Assembly: GCA_032622095.1 (NCBI GenBank)
Contig: CP136063.1
Location: 271,675,426-271,739,425 of the forward strand
Reading direction: 5' to 3'
DNA from: Siphonodentalium dalli
Lineage: Eukaryota > Mollusca > Scaphopoda > Gadilida > Siphonodentaliidae
DNA: 64,000 bases
Part shown: in pieces, positions 37,765 through 50,634 of the stretch
Layout: the number at the start of each line of letters is the position of its first letter
Position numbering within the stretch: the first letter of the stretch is position 1
Position numbers and translations under genes: made by a program
The notes under the pieces: model-generated
Seen by the model: the letters and a program-made list of their open reading frames with translations, nothing else
What the model was told of the DNA's origin: nothing
Database searches by the model: none

Positions 37765-40700
37765 ATATTACACATAAAGAACGCTCATTGTTAGTCTTAC
37801 TCCTGGTATGTTACAAATAAAGAACGCTCATTGTTATATAGTCTATTCTTGGTATGTTACAAATAAAGAGCGTTCATTGTTAGTCTTACTCCTGGTATGT
37901 TACAAATAAAGAACGCTCATTGTTAGTCTATTCCTGGTATGTTACAAATAAAGAGCGTTCATCGTTAGTCTATTCCTGGTATGTTACAAATAAAGAACGC
38001 TCATTGCTAGTCTATTCATGGTATGTTACAAATAAAGAGCGTTCATCGTTAGTCTATTCCTGGTATGTTACAAATAAAGAACGCTCATTGTTAGTCTATT
38101 CCTGGTATGTTACAAATAAAGAACGCTCATTGTTCGTCTATTCCTGGTATGTTACAAATAAAGAGCGTTCATCGTTAGTCTATTCCTGGTATGTTACAAA
38201 TAAAGAACGCTCATTGTTAGTCTATTCCTGGTATGTTACAAACAAAGAGCGTTTATCGTTAGTCTATTCCTGGTATGTTACAAATAAAAAACGCTCATTG
38301 CTAGTCTATTCATGGTATGTTACAAATAAAGAGCGTTCATCGTTAGTCTATTCCTGGTATGTTACAAATAAAGAACGCTCATTGTTAGTCTATTCCTGGT
38401 ATGTTACAAATAAAGAACGCTCATTGTTCGTCTATTCCTGGTATGTTACAAATAAAGAGCGTTCATCGTTAGTCTATTCCTGGTATGTTACAAATAAAGA
38501 ACGCTCATTGTTAGTCTATTCCTGGTATGTTACAAATAAAGAGCGTTCATCGTTAGTCTATTCCTGGTATGTTACAAATAAAGAACGCTCATTGTTAGTC
38601 TATTCCTGGTATGTTACAAATAAAGAACGCTCATTGTTCGTCTATTCCTGGTATGTTACAAATAAAGAGCGTTCATCGTTAGTCTATTCCTGGTATGTTA
38701 CAAATAAAGAACGCTCATTGTTAGTCTATTCCTGGTATGCTACAAACAAAGAGCGTTCATCGTTAGTCTATTCCTGGTATGTTACAAATAAAGAACGCTC
38801 ATTGTTTGTCTATTCCTGGTATGTTACAAATAAAGAACACTCATTGTTAGTCTATTCATGGTATGTTACAAATAAAGAGCGTTCATTGTTAGTCTATTAC
38901 AGGTATGTTACAAATAAAGAACGTTTATTGCTAATCTTATTCCTGGTATGTTACAAATAAAGAACGCTCATTTTTAGTTTTATTCCTGGTATGTTACAAA
39001 TAAAGAGCGTTCATTGTTAGTCTATTCCTGGTATGTTACAAATAAAGAGCGTTTATTGTTTGTCTATTCCTGGTATGTAACCAACAAAGAACGTCCATTG
39101 TTAGTCTTATTCCTGGTATGTTACACATAAAGAGCGTTCATTGTTAGTATATTCATTGTTTGTTACCAATAAAGAGCGTTCATTGTTAGTATATTCATTG
39201 TTTGTTACCAATAAAGACCGTTCATTGTTAGTCTTAGTCATGGTATGTTACAAATAAAGAGCGTCCCTTGTTAGTATATTCATGGTATGTTACACATAAA
39301 GATCGTTCATTGTTAGTCTTATTCCTGGCATGTTACAAATAAAGAGCGTTCATTGTTAGTCTTACACATTGTATGTTACAAATAAAGAGCGTTCATTGTT
39401 AGTCTATTCCTGGTTTGTTACAAATAAATAACGCTCATTGTTATATAGTCTATTCCTGGTATGTTACAAATAAAGAACGCTCATTGTTAGTCTATTCCTG
39501 GTATGTTATAAATAAAGAGCGTTCCTTGTTAGTATATTCATGGTATGTTACAATTAAAGATCGTGCATTGTTAGTCTTATTCCTGGTATGTTACACATAA
39601 AGAGCGTTCATTGTTAGTCTACTCATTGTATATTACCAATAAAGAGCGTTCCTTGTTAGAAAATTCATGGTATGTTACAAATAAAGATCGTTCATTGTTA
39701 GTCTTATTCCTGGTATGTTACAAATAAAGAACGCTCATTGTTAGTCTATTCCTGGTATGTAACCAACAAGGAACGTCCATTGTTAGTCTTATTCATGGTA
39801 TGTTACAAATAAAGAGCGTTCATTGCTAGTCTTACTCCTGGTATGTTACAAATAAAGAGTGTTCATTGTTAGTCTTACTCCTGGTATGTTACAAATAAAG
39901 AACGCTCATTGCTAGTCTATTCCTGGTATGTTACAAATAAAGAGCGTTCATTGTTAGTCTTATTCCTGGTATGTTACAAATAAATAACGCTCATTGTTAG
40001 TCTATTCCTGGTGTGTTACAAATAAAGAGCGTTCATTGTTAGTCTATACCTGGTATGATACAAATAAAGAGCGTTCATTGTTAGTCTACTCATTGTATAT
40101 TACCAATAAAGAGCGTTCCTTGTTAGAAAATTCATGGTATGTTACAAATAAAGAACGCTCATTGTTCGTCTATTCCTGGTATGTTACAAATAAAGAGCGT
40201 TCATCGTTAGTCTATTCCTGGTATGTTACAAATAAAGAACGCTCATTGTTAGTCTATTCCTGGTATGTTACAAATAAAGAACGCTCATTGTTCGTCTATT
40301 CCTGGTATGTTACAAATAAAGAGCGTTCATCGTTAGTCTATTCCTGGTATGTTACAAATAAAGAACGCTCATTGTTAGTCTATTCCTGGTATGTTACAAA
40401 TAAAGAGCGTTCATCGTTAGTCTATTCCTGGTATGTTAGAAATAAAGAACGCTCATTGATTGTCTATTCCTGGTATGTTACAAATAAAGAACACTCATTG
40501 TTAGTCTATTCCTGGTATGTTATAAATAAAGAGCGTTCATTGTTAGTCTATTCATGATATATTACACATAAAGAACGCTCATTGTTAGTCTTACTCCTGG
40601 TATGTTACAAATAAAGAACGCTCATTGTTAGTCTTACTCCTGGTATGTTACAAATAAAGAGCGTTCATTGTTAGTCTTACTCCTGGTATGTTACAAATAA

Positions 40701-41150
40701 AGAGAGTTCATTGTTAGTCTATTCCTGGTATGTTACAAATAAAGAACCCTCATTGTTAGTCTATTCGTGGATTGTAACCAACAAAGAACGTCCATTGTTA
40801 GTCTTATTCATGGTATGTTACAAATAAAGAACGCTCATTGTTAGTCTATTCCTGGTATGTTACAAATAAAGAGCGTTCATCGTTAGTCTATTCCTGGTAT
40901 GTTACAAATAAAGAACGCTCATTGTTAGTCTATTCCTGGTATGTTACAAATTAAGAGCGTTCATTGTTAGTCTATTCCTGGTATGTTACAAATAAAGAAC
41001 GCTCATTGTTTGTCTATTCCTGGTATGTTACAAATAAAGAACGCTCACCGTTAGTCTATTCCTGGTATGTTATAAATAAAGAGCGTTTATTGTTAGTCTA
41101 TTCCTCGTTTGTTATAAATAAAGAGCGTACATTGTTAGTCTATTCCTGAT
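37765..41150 (+). repeat. HOR block 16 (3,386 bp)
   Basis: It holds a TATA insertion near 37,836, the longest pure 42-bp run in the window (37920-38960), and the TTTTTAG variant at 38962. A single-unit duplication at about 39,140-39,205 repeats the TATATTCATTGTTTGTTACC unit. A second TATA insertion is near 39,442. A pure run (39994-40557) and the 592-bp module (40559-41150) follow. Inside the module, AAATTAAGAGCG near 40,950 creates an in-frame TAA, so the module's open run starts only at 40964. Confidence 0.8.
37920..38960 (+). repeat. Longest homogeneous 42-bp run (346 open codons)
   Basis: About 24 pure 42-bp units give the longest open frame here. The first part has the 294-bp seven-unit sub-repeat (CTCATTGCTAG at 38000 and 38294). 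The end carries the SLLVYYRYVTNKER units and closes with LLLILFLVCYK followed by TAA, the usual end after a 43-bp unit. The start codon is TTG, there is no signal sequence or non-repeat domain, and homologous positions elsewhere are frameshifted, so I do not annotate a protein. Confidence 0.8.
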
Positions 41151-43990
41151 ATATTACACTTAAAAAACGCTCATTGTTAGTCTTACTCCTGGTATGTTAC
41201 AAATAAAGAGCGTTCATTGTTAGTCTTACTCCTGGTATGTTTCAAATAAAGAATGTTCATTGTTAGTCTATTCCTGGTATGTTACACACAAAGAGCGTTC
41301 ATTGTCAGTCTACTCATTGTATATTACCAATAAAGACCGTCCCTTGTTAGTATATTCATGGTATGTTACAAATAAAGATCGTTCATTGTTAGTCTTATTC
41401 CTGGTATGTTACAAATAAAGAGCGTTCATTGTTAGTCTTACACATTGTATGTTACAAATAAAGAGCGTTAACTGTTAGTCACCTCCTGACAAATAACCAA
41501 TACTGAGCGTTCATTGTTAGTCTATTCCTGGTATGTTACCAATAAAGATCATTCATTGTTAGTCTTATTCCTGTGATGTTACAAATAAACAGCGTTAATT
41601 GTTAGTCTATTCTTGGTATGTTACAAATAAAGAGCGTTCATTGTTAGTCTTACTCCTGGTATGTTACAAATAAAGAACACTCATTGTTAGTCTATTCCTG
41701 GTATGTTATAAATAAAGAGCGTTCCTTGTTAGTATATTCATGGTATGTTACAAATAAAGATCGTGCATTGTTTGTCTATTCCTGGTATGTAATCAACAAA
41801 GAACGTCCATTGTTGGTCTTATTCCTGGTATGTTACACATAAAGAGCGTTCATTGTTAGTATATTCATTGTTTGTTACCAATAAAGACCGTTCATTGTTA
41901 GTCTTAGTCATGGTATGTTACAAATAAAGAGCGTCCCTTGTTAGTATATTCATGGTATGTTACACATAAAGATCGTTCATTGTTAGTCTTACACATTGTA
42001 TGTTACAAATAAAGAGCGTTCATTGTTAGTCTATTCCTGGTTTGTTACAAATAAATAACGCTCATTGTTATATAGTCTATTCTTGGTATGTTACAAATAA
42101 AGAGCGTTTATTGTTAGTCTTACTCCTGGTATGTTACAAATAAAGAACGCTCATTGTTAGTCTATTCCTGGTATGTTATAAATAAAGAGCGTTCCTTGTT
42201 AGTATATTCATGGTATGTTACAATTAAAGATCGTGCATTGTTAGTCTTATTCCTGGTATGTTACACATAAAGAGCGTTCATTGTTAGTCTACTCATTGTA
42301 TATTACCAATAAAGAGCGTTCCTTGTTAGAACATTCATGGTATGTTACAAATAAAGATCGGTCATTGTTAGTCTTATTCCTGGTATGTTACAAATAAAGA
42401 ACGCTCATTGTTAGTCTATTCCTGGTATGTTACAAATAAAGAGCGTTAATTGTTAGTCTATTCCTGGTATGTAACCAACAAGGAACGTCCATTGTTTGTC
42501 TTATTCATGGTATGTTACAAATAAAGAGCGTTCATTGCTAGTCTTACTCCTGGTATGTGACAAATAAAGAACGCTCATTATTAGTCTTACTCTTGGTAGG
42601 TTACATATAAAGAGCGTTGATTGATAGTCTATTATTGGTTTTTTACATATAAAGAACGCTCATTGTTAGTCTTACTCCTGGTATGTTACAAATAAAGAGT
42701 GTTCATTGTTAGTCTTACTCCTGGTATGTTACAAATAAAGAACGCTCATTGCTAGTCTATTCCTGGTATGTTACAAATAAAGAGCGTTCATTGTTAGTCT
42801 TATTCCTGGTATGTTACAAATAAATAACGCTAATTGTTAGTCTATTCCTGGTGTGTTACAAATAAAGAGCGTTCATTGTTAGTCTATACATGGTATGATA
42901 CAAATAAAGAGCGTTCATTGTTAGTCTACTCATTGTATATTACCAATAAAGAGCGTTCCTTGTTAGAAAATTCATGGTATGTTACAAATAAAGAACGCTC
43001 ATTGTTCGTCTATTCCTGGTATGTTACAAATAAAGAGCGTTCATCGTTAGTCTATTCCTGTTATGTTACAAATAAAGAACGCTCATTGTTAGTCTATTCC
43101 TGGTATGTTACAAATAAAGAACGCTCATTGTTCGTCTATTCCTGGTATGTTACAAATAAAGAGCGTTCATCGTTATTCTATTCCTGGTATGTTACAAATA
43201 AAGAACGCTCATTGTTAGTCTATTCCTGGTATGTTACAAATAAAGAGCGTTCATCGTTAGTCTATTCCTGGTATGTTACAAATAAAGAACGCTCATTGAT
43301 TGTCTATTCCTGGTATGTTACAAATAAAGAACACTCATTGTTAGTCTATTCCTGGTATGTTATAAATAAAGAGCGTTCATTGTTAGTCTATTCATGATAT
43401 ATTACACATAAAGAACGCTCATTGTTAGTCTTACTCCTGGTATGTTACAAATAAAGAACGCTCATTGTTAGTCTTACTCCTGGTATGTTACAAATAAAGA
43501 GCGTTCAATGTTAGTCTTACTCCTGGTATGTTACAAATAAAGAGAGTTCATTGTTAGTCTATTCCTGGTATGTTACAAATAAAGAACCCTCATTGTTAGT
43601 CTATTCCTGGATTGTAACCAACAAAGAACGTCCATTGTTAGTCTTATTCATGGTATGTTACAAATAAAGAACGCTCATTGTTAGTCTATTCCTGGTATGT
43701 TACAAATAAAGAGCGTTCATCGTTAGTCTATTCCTGGTATGTTACAAATAAAGAACGCTCATTGTTAGTCTATTCCTGGTATGTTACAAATAAAGAGCGT
43801 TCATCGTTAGTCTATTCCTGGTATGTTACAAATAAAGAACGCTCATTGTTTGTCTATTCCTGGTATGTTACAAATAAAGAACGCTCACCGTTAGTCTATT
43901 CCTGGTATGTTATAAATAAAGAGCGTTTATTGTTAGTCTATTCCTCGTTTGTTATAAATAAAGAGCGTTCATTGTTAGTCTATTCCTGAT
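41151..43990 (+). repeat. HOR block 17, chimeric (2,840 bp)
   Basis: The first 620 bp are of the block-1/9 kind, with the divergent monomer at 41480 (here GCGTTAACTG). At about 41,770 it jumps to TTGTTTGTC and then carries GTAATCAACAAAG and TTGTTGGTC, rare variants otherwise seen only in block 6 near 14864-14888. It then follows block 6 minus one 43-bp unit near 41,985. The TATA insertion is near 42,067, a pure run spans 42834-43397 and the 592-bp module 43399-43990. Confidence 0.8.
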
Positions 43991-45049
43991 ATATTACACA
44001 TAAAGAACGCTCATTGTTAGTCTTACTCCTGGTATGTTACAAATAAAGAGCGTTCATTGTTAGTCTTACTCCTGGTATGTTTCAAATAAAGAATGTTCAT
44101 TGTTAGTCTATTCCTGGTATGTTACACACAAAGAGCGTTCATTGTCAGTCTACTCATTGTATATTACCAATAAAGACCGTCCCTTGTTAGTATATTCATG
44201 GTATGTTACAAATAAAGATCGTTCATTGTTAGTCTTATTCCTGGTATGTTACAAATAAAGAGTGTTCATTGTTAGTCTTACACAGTGTATGTTACAAATA
44301 AAGAGCGTTCACTGTTAGTCACCTCCTGACAAATAACCAATACTAAGCGTTCATTGTTAGTCTATTCCTGGTATGTTACCAATAAAGATCATTCATTGTT
44401 AGTCTTATTCCTGTGATGTTACAAATAAAGAGCGTTAATTGTTAGTCTATTCTTGGTATGTTACAAATAAAGAGCGTTCATTGTTAGTCTTACTCCTGGT
44501 ATGTTACAAATAAAGAACGCTCATTGTTAGTCTATTCCTGGTATGTTATAAATAAAGAGCGTTCCTTGTTAGTATATTCATGGTATGTTACAAATAAAGA
44601 TCGTGCATTGTTAGTCTTATTCCTGGTATGTTACACATAAAGAGCGTTCATTGTTAGTCTACTCATTGTATATTACCATAAAGAGCGTTCCTTGTTAGAA
44701 AATTCATGGTATGTTACAAATAAAGATCGTTCATTGTTAGTCTTATTCCTGGTATGTTACAAATAAAGAACGCTCATTGTTAGTCTATTCCTGGTATGTT
44801 ACAAATAAAGAGCGTTAATTGTTAGTCTATTCCTGGTATGTAACCAACAAGGAACGTCCATTGTTAGTCTTACTCCTGGTATGTTACATATAAAGAGCGT
44901 TGATTGATAGTCTATTATTGGTATGTTACATATAAAGAACGCTCATTGTTAGTCTTACTCCTGGTATGTTATAAATAAAGAGCGTTTATTGTTAGTCTAT
45001 TCCTCGTTTGTTATAAATAAAGAGCGTTCATTGTTAGTCTATTCCTGAT
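43991..45049 (+). repeat. HOR block 18, shortened 1,103-bp type (1,059 bp)
   Basis: It has the diagnostic ACAGTGTATG and ACTAAGCG variants with the divergent monomer at 44320. It is 44 bp shorter than its relatives: one base is missing near 44,678 (TTACCATAAAG) and one 43-bp unit near 44,880. Confidence 0.8.
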
Positions 45050-48000
45050 ATATTACACATAAAGAACGCTCATTGTTAGTCTTACTCCTGGTATGTTACA
45101 AATAAAGAATGTTCATTGTTAGTCTATTCCAGGTATGTTACACATAAAGAGCGTTCATTGTCAGTCTACTCATTGTATATTACCAATAAGAGCGTCCCTT
45201 GTTAGTATATTCATGGTATGTTACAAATAAAGATCGTTCATTGTTAGTCTTATTCCTGGTATGTTTCAAATAAAGAGCGTTCATTGTTAGTCTTACACAT
45301 TGTATGTTACAAATAAAGAGCGTTCACTGTTAGTCACCTCCTGACAAATAACCAATACTGAGCGTTCATTGTTAGTCTATTCCTGGTATGTTACCAATAA
45401 AGATCATTCATTGTTAGTCTTATTCCTGTGATGTTACAAATAAAGAGCGTTAATTGTTAGTCTATTCTTGGTATGTTACAAATAAAGAGCGTTCATTGTT
45501 AGTCTTTCTCCTGGTATGTTACAAATAAAGAACGCTCATTGTTAGTTATTCCTGGTATGTTATAAATAAAGAGCGTTCCTTGTTAGTATATTCATGGTAT
45601 GTTACAAATAAAGATCGTGTATTGTTAGTCTTATTCCTGGTATGTTACACATAAAGAGCGTTCATTGTTAGTCTACTCATTGTATATTACCAATAAAGAG
45701 CGTTCCTTGTTAGTCTTATTCCTTGTATGTTACAAATAAAGAACGCTCATTGTTAGTCTATTCCTGGTATGCTACAAATAAAGAACGATCATTGTTAGTC
45801 TATTCCTGGTGTGTTACAAATAAAGAGCGTTCATTGTTAGTCTATACCTGGTATGATACAAATAAAGAGCGTTCATTGTTAGTCTACTCATTGTATATTA
45901 CCAATAAAGAGCGTTCCTTGTTAGATAATTCATGGTATGTTACAAATAAAGAACGCTCATTGTTCGCCTATTCCTGGTATGTTACAAATAAAGAGCGTTC
46001 ATCGTTAGTCTATTCCTGGTATGTTACACATAAAGAACGCTCATTGTTAGTCTATTCCTGGTATGTTACAAATAAAGAACGCTCATTGTTCGTCTATTCC
46101 TGGTATGTTACAAATAAAGAGCGTTCATCGTTAGTCTATTCCTGGTATGTTACAAATAAAGAACGCTCATTGTTAGTCTATTCCTGGTATGTTACAAACA
46201 AAGAGCGTTCATCGTTAGTCTATTCCTGGTATGTTACAAATAAAGAACGCTCATTGTTTATCTATTCCTGGTATGTTACAAATAAAGAACACTCATTGTT
46301 AGTCTATTCATGGTATGTTACAAATAAAGAGCGTTCATTGTTAGTCTATTACAGGTATGTTACGAATAAAGAACGTTTATTGCTAATCTTATTCCTGGTA
46401 TGTTACAAATAAAGAACGCTCATTTTTAGTTTTATTCCTGGTATGTTACAAATAAAGAGCGTTCATTGTTAGTCTATTCCTGGTATGTTACAAATAAAGA
46501 GCGTTTATTGTTTGTCTATTCCTGGTATGTAACCAACAAAGAACGTCCATTGTTAGTCTTATTCCTGGTATGTTACACATAAAGAGCGTTCATTGTTAGT
46601 ATATTCATTGTTTGTTACCAATAAAGACCGTTCATTGTTAGTCTTAGTCATGGTATGTTACAAATAAAGAGCGTCCCTTGTTAGTATATTCATGGTATGT
46701 TACACATAAAGATCGTTCATTGTTAGTCTTATTCCTGGCATGTTACAAATAAAGAGCGTTCATTGTTAGTCTGACACATTGTATGTTACAAATAAAGAGC
46801 GTTCATTGTTAGTCTATTCCTGGTTTGTTACAAATAAATAACGCTCATTGTTATATAGTCTATTCTTGGTATGTTACAAATAAAGAGCGTTCATTGTTAG
46901 TCTTACTCCTGGTATGTTACAAATAAAGAACGCTCATTGTTAGTCTATTCCTGGTATGTTATAAATAAAGAGCGTTCCTTGTTAGTATATTCATGGTATG
47001 TTACAATTAAAGATCGTGCATTGTTAGTCTTATTCCTGGTATGTTACACATAAAGAGCGTTCATTGTTAGTCTACTCATTGTATATTACCAATAAAGAGC
47101 GTTCCTTGTTAGAAAATTCATGGTATGTTACAAATAAAGATCGTTCATTGTTAGTCTTATTCCTGGTATGTTACAAATAAAGAACGCTCATTGTTAGTCT
47201 ATTCCTGGTATGTTACAAATAAAGAGCGTTAATTGTTAGTCTATTCCTGGTATGTAACCAACAAGGAACGTCCATTGTTAGTCTTATTCATGGTATGTTA
47301 CAAATAAAGAGCGTTCATTGCTAGTCTTACTCCTGGTATGTGACAAATAAAGAACGCTCATTATTAGTCTTACTCTTGGTAGGTTACATATAAAGAGCGT
47401 TGATTGATAGTCTATTATTGGTATGTTACATATAAAGAACGCTCATTGTTAGTCTTACTCCTGGTATGTTACAAATAAAGAGTGTTCATTGTTAGTCTTA
47501 CTCCTGGTATGTTACAAATAAAGAACGCTCATTGCTAGTCTATTCCTGGTATGTTACAAATAAAGAGCGTTCATTGTTAGTCTTATTCCTGGTATGTTAC
47601 AAATAAATAACGCTCATTGTTAGTCTATTCCTGGTGTGTTACAAATAAAGAGCGTTCATTGTAAGTCTATACCTGGTATGATACAAATAAAGAGCGTTCA
47701 TTGTTAGTCTACTCATTGTATATTACCAATAAAGAGCGTTCCTTGTTAGAAAATTCATGGTATGTTACAAATAAAGAACGCTCATTGTTCGTCTATTCCT
47801 GGTATGTTACAAATAAAGAGCGTTCATCGTTAGTCTATTCCTGGTATGTTACAAATAAAGAACGCTCATTGTTAGTCTATTCCTGGTATGTTACAAATAA
47901 AGAACGCTCATTGTTCGTCTATTCCTGGTATGTTACAAATAAAGAGCGTTCATCGTTAGTCTATTCCTGGTATGTTACAAATAAAGAACGCTCATTGTTA

Positions 48001-48773
48001 GTCTATTCCTGGTATGTTACAAATAAAGAGCGTTCATCGTTAGTCTATTCCTGGTATGTTAGAAATAAAGAACGCTCATTGATTGTCTATTCCTGGTATG
48101 TTACAAATAAAGAACACTCATTGTTAGTCTATTCCTGGTATGTTATAAATAAAGAGCGTTCATTGTTAGTCTATTCATGATATATTACACATAAAGAACG
48201 CTCATTGTTAGTCTTACTCCTGGTATGTTACAAATAAAGAACGCTCATTGTTAGTCTTACTCCTGGTATGTTACAAATAAAGAGCGTTCATTGTTAGTCT
48301 TACTCCTGGTATGTTACAAATAAAGAGAGTTCATTGTTAGTCTATTCCTGGTATGTTACAAATAAAGAACCCTCATTGTTAGTCTATTCCTGGATTGTAA
48401 CCAACAAAGAACGTCCATTGTTAGTCTTATTCATGGTATGTTACAAATAAAGAACGCTCATTGTTAGTCTATTCCTGGTATGTTACAAATAAAGAGCGTT
48501 CATCGTTAGTCTATTCCTGGTATGTTACAAATAAAGAACGCTCATTGTTAGTCTATTCCTGGTATGTTACAAATAAAGAGCGTTCATTGTTAGTCTATTC
48601 CTGGTATGTTACAAATAAAGAACGCTCATTGTTTGTCTATTCCTGGTATGTTACAAATAAAGAACGCTCACCGTTAGTCTATTCCTGGTATGTTATAAAT
48701 AAAGAGCGTTTATTGTTAGTCTATTCCTCGTTTGTTATAAATAAAGAGCGTACATTGTTAGTCTATTCCTGAT
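45050..48773 (+). repeat. HOR block 19 (3,724 bp)
   Basis: It opens with the CCAGGTATG type and has the divergent monomer at 45335. A one-base deletion (GTTAGTTATTCC) near 45,545 is shared with block 23. A 229-codon pure run is at 45723-46412, the TTTTTAG variant at 46414, the TATA insertion near 46,852, a pure run at 47701-48180 and the 592-bp module at 48182-48773. The second run is shorter than in block 1 because TTGTAAGTC near 47,660 makes an in-frame stop. Confidence 0.8.
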
Positions 48774-50634
48774 ATATTACACTTAAAAAACGCTCATTGT
48801 TAGTCTTACTCCTGGTATGTTACAAATAAAGAGCGTTCATTGTTAGTCTTACTCCTGGTATGTTTCAAATAAAGAATGTTCATTGTTAGTCTATTCCTGG
48901 TATGTTACACACAAAGAGCGTTCATTGTCAGTCTACTCATTGTATATTACCAATAAAGACCGTCCCTTGTTAGTATATTCATGGTATGTTACAAATAAAG
49001 ATCGTTCATTGTTAGTCTTATTCCTGGTATGTTACAAATAAAGAGCGTTCATTGTTAGTCTTACACATTGTATGTTACAAATAAAGAGCGTTCACTGTTA
49101 GTCACCTCCTGACAAATAACCAATACTGAGCGTTCATTGTTAGTCTATTCCTGGTATGTTACCAATAAAGATCATTCATTGTTAGTCTTATTCCTGTGAT
49201 GTTACAAATAAACAACGTTAATTGTTAGTCTATTCTTGGTATGTTACAAATAAAGAGCGTTCATTGTTAGTCTTACTCCTGGTATGTTACAAATAAAGAA
49301 CACTCATTGTTAGTCTATTCCTGGTATGTTATAAATAAAGAGCGTTCCTTGTTAGTATATTCATGGTATGTTACAAATAAAGATCGTGCATTGTTAGTCT
49401 TACTCCTGGTATGTTACAAATAAAGAGTGTTCATTGTTAATCTTACTCCTGGTATGTTACAAATAAAGAACGCTCATTGCTAGTCTATTCCTGGTATGTT
49501 ACAAATAAAGAGCGTTCATTGTTAGTCTTATTCCTGGTATGTTACAAATAAATAACGCTAATTGTTAGTCTATTCCTGGTGTGTTACAAATAAAGAGCGT
49601 TCATTGTTAGTCTATACATGGTATGATACAAATAAAGAGCGTTCATTGTTAGTCTACTCATTGTATATTACCAATAAAGAGCGTTCCTTGTTAGAAAATT
49701 CATGGTATGTTACAAATAAAGAACGCTCATTGTTCGTCTATTCCTGGTATGTTACAAATAAAGAGCGTTCATCGTTAGTCTATTCCTCTTATGTTACAAA
49801 TAAAGAACGCTCATTGTTAGTCTATTCCTGGTATGTTACAAATAAAGAACGCTCATTGTTCGTCTATTCCTGGTATGTTACAAATAAAGAGCGTTCATCG
49901 TTAGTCTATTCCTGGTATGTTACAAATAAAGAACGCTCATTGATTGTCTATTCCTGGTATGTTACAAATAAAGAACACTCATTGTTAGTCTATTCCTGGT
50001 ATGTTATAAATAAAGAGCGTTCATTGTTAGTCTATTCATGATATATTACACATAAAGAACGCTCATTGTTAGTCTTACTCCTGGTATGTTACAAATAAAG
50101 AACGCTCATTGTTAGTCTTACTCCTGGTATGTTACAAATAAAGAGCGTTCAATGTTAGTCTTACTCCTGGTATGTTACAAATAAAGAGAGTTCATTGTTA
50201 GTCTATTCCTGGTATGTTACAAATAAAGAACCCTCATTGTTAGTCTATTCCTGGATTGTAACCAACAAAGAACGTCCATTGTTAGTCTTATTCATGGTAT
50301 GTTACAAATAAAGAACGCTCATTGTTAGTCTATTCCTGGTATGTTACAAATAAAGAGCGTTCATCGTTAGTCTATTCCTGGTATGTTACAAATAAAGAAC
50401 GCTCATTGTTAGTCTATTCCTGGTATGTTACAAATAAAGAGCGTTCATCGTTAGTCTATTCCTGGTATGTTACAAATAAAGAACGCTCATTGTTTGTCTA
50501 TTCCTGGTATGTTACAAATAAAGAACGCTCACCGTTAGTCTATTCCTGGTATGTTATAAATAAAGAGCGTTTATTGTTAGTCTATTCCTCGTTTGTTATA
50601 AATAAAGAGCGTTCATTGTTAGTCTATTCCTGAT
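48774..50634 (+). repeat. HOR block 20, internally shortened (1,861 bp)
   Basis: The divergent monomer is at 49103. Near 49,395 the sequence goes from the GATCGTGCATTG unit straight to the GAGTGTTCATTG unit, skipping the middle of the block. The pure run (49562-50041) contains a TATTCCTCTTATG variant, and the 592-bp module is 50043-50634 with GCGTTCAATG near 50,147, shared with block 17 at 43,503. Confidence 0.8.

Larger units (their letters stand above)
26962..38687 (+). repeat. 11.72-kb direct duplication, copy 2
   Basis: It is the downstream partner of 15240-26961, here 11,726 bp. Changes seen only in this copy include TTACCAATAAAGAACG near 27,823, AATAGAGAGCG near 27,870, TTGCTCGTC near 32,033, CATCTTTAG near 32,073, GTTATTATATTC near 32,543 and TATTTCTGG near 34,419. 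After about 38,740 the sequence departs into GGTATGCTACAAAC, unlike the start of copy 2, which marks the right edge. Confidence 0.85.

Noticed and set aside
37920-38960. The open frames of 60 to 346 codons (for example 1341-1877, 13831-14745, 26194-27108, 37920-38960) as genes for a 14-residue repeat protein
   Set aside because: They begin at TTG inside the repeat, have no upstream promoter or unique domain, end wherever a 43-bp unit shifts frame, and homologous positions are frameshifted or stopped in other blocks (for example 20,479, 40,950, 47,660, 60,330). One frame of a 42-bp unit without stops is enough to explain them.
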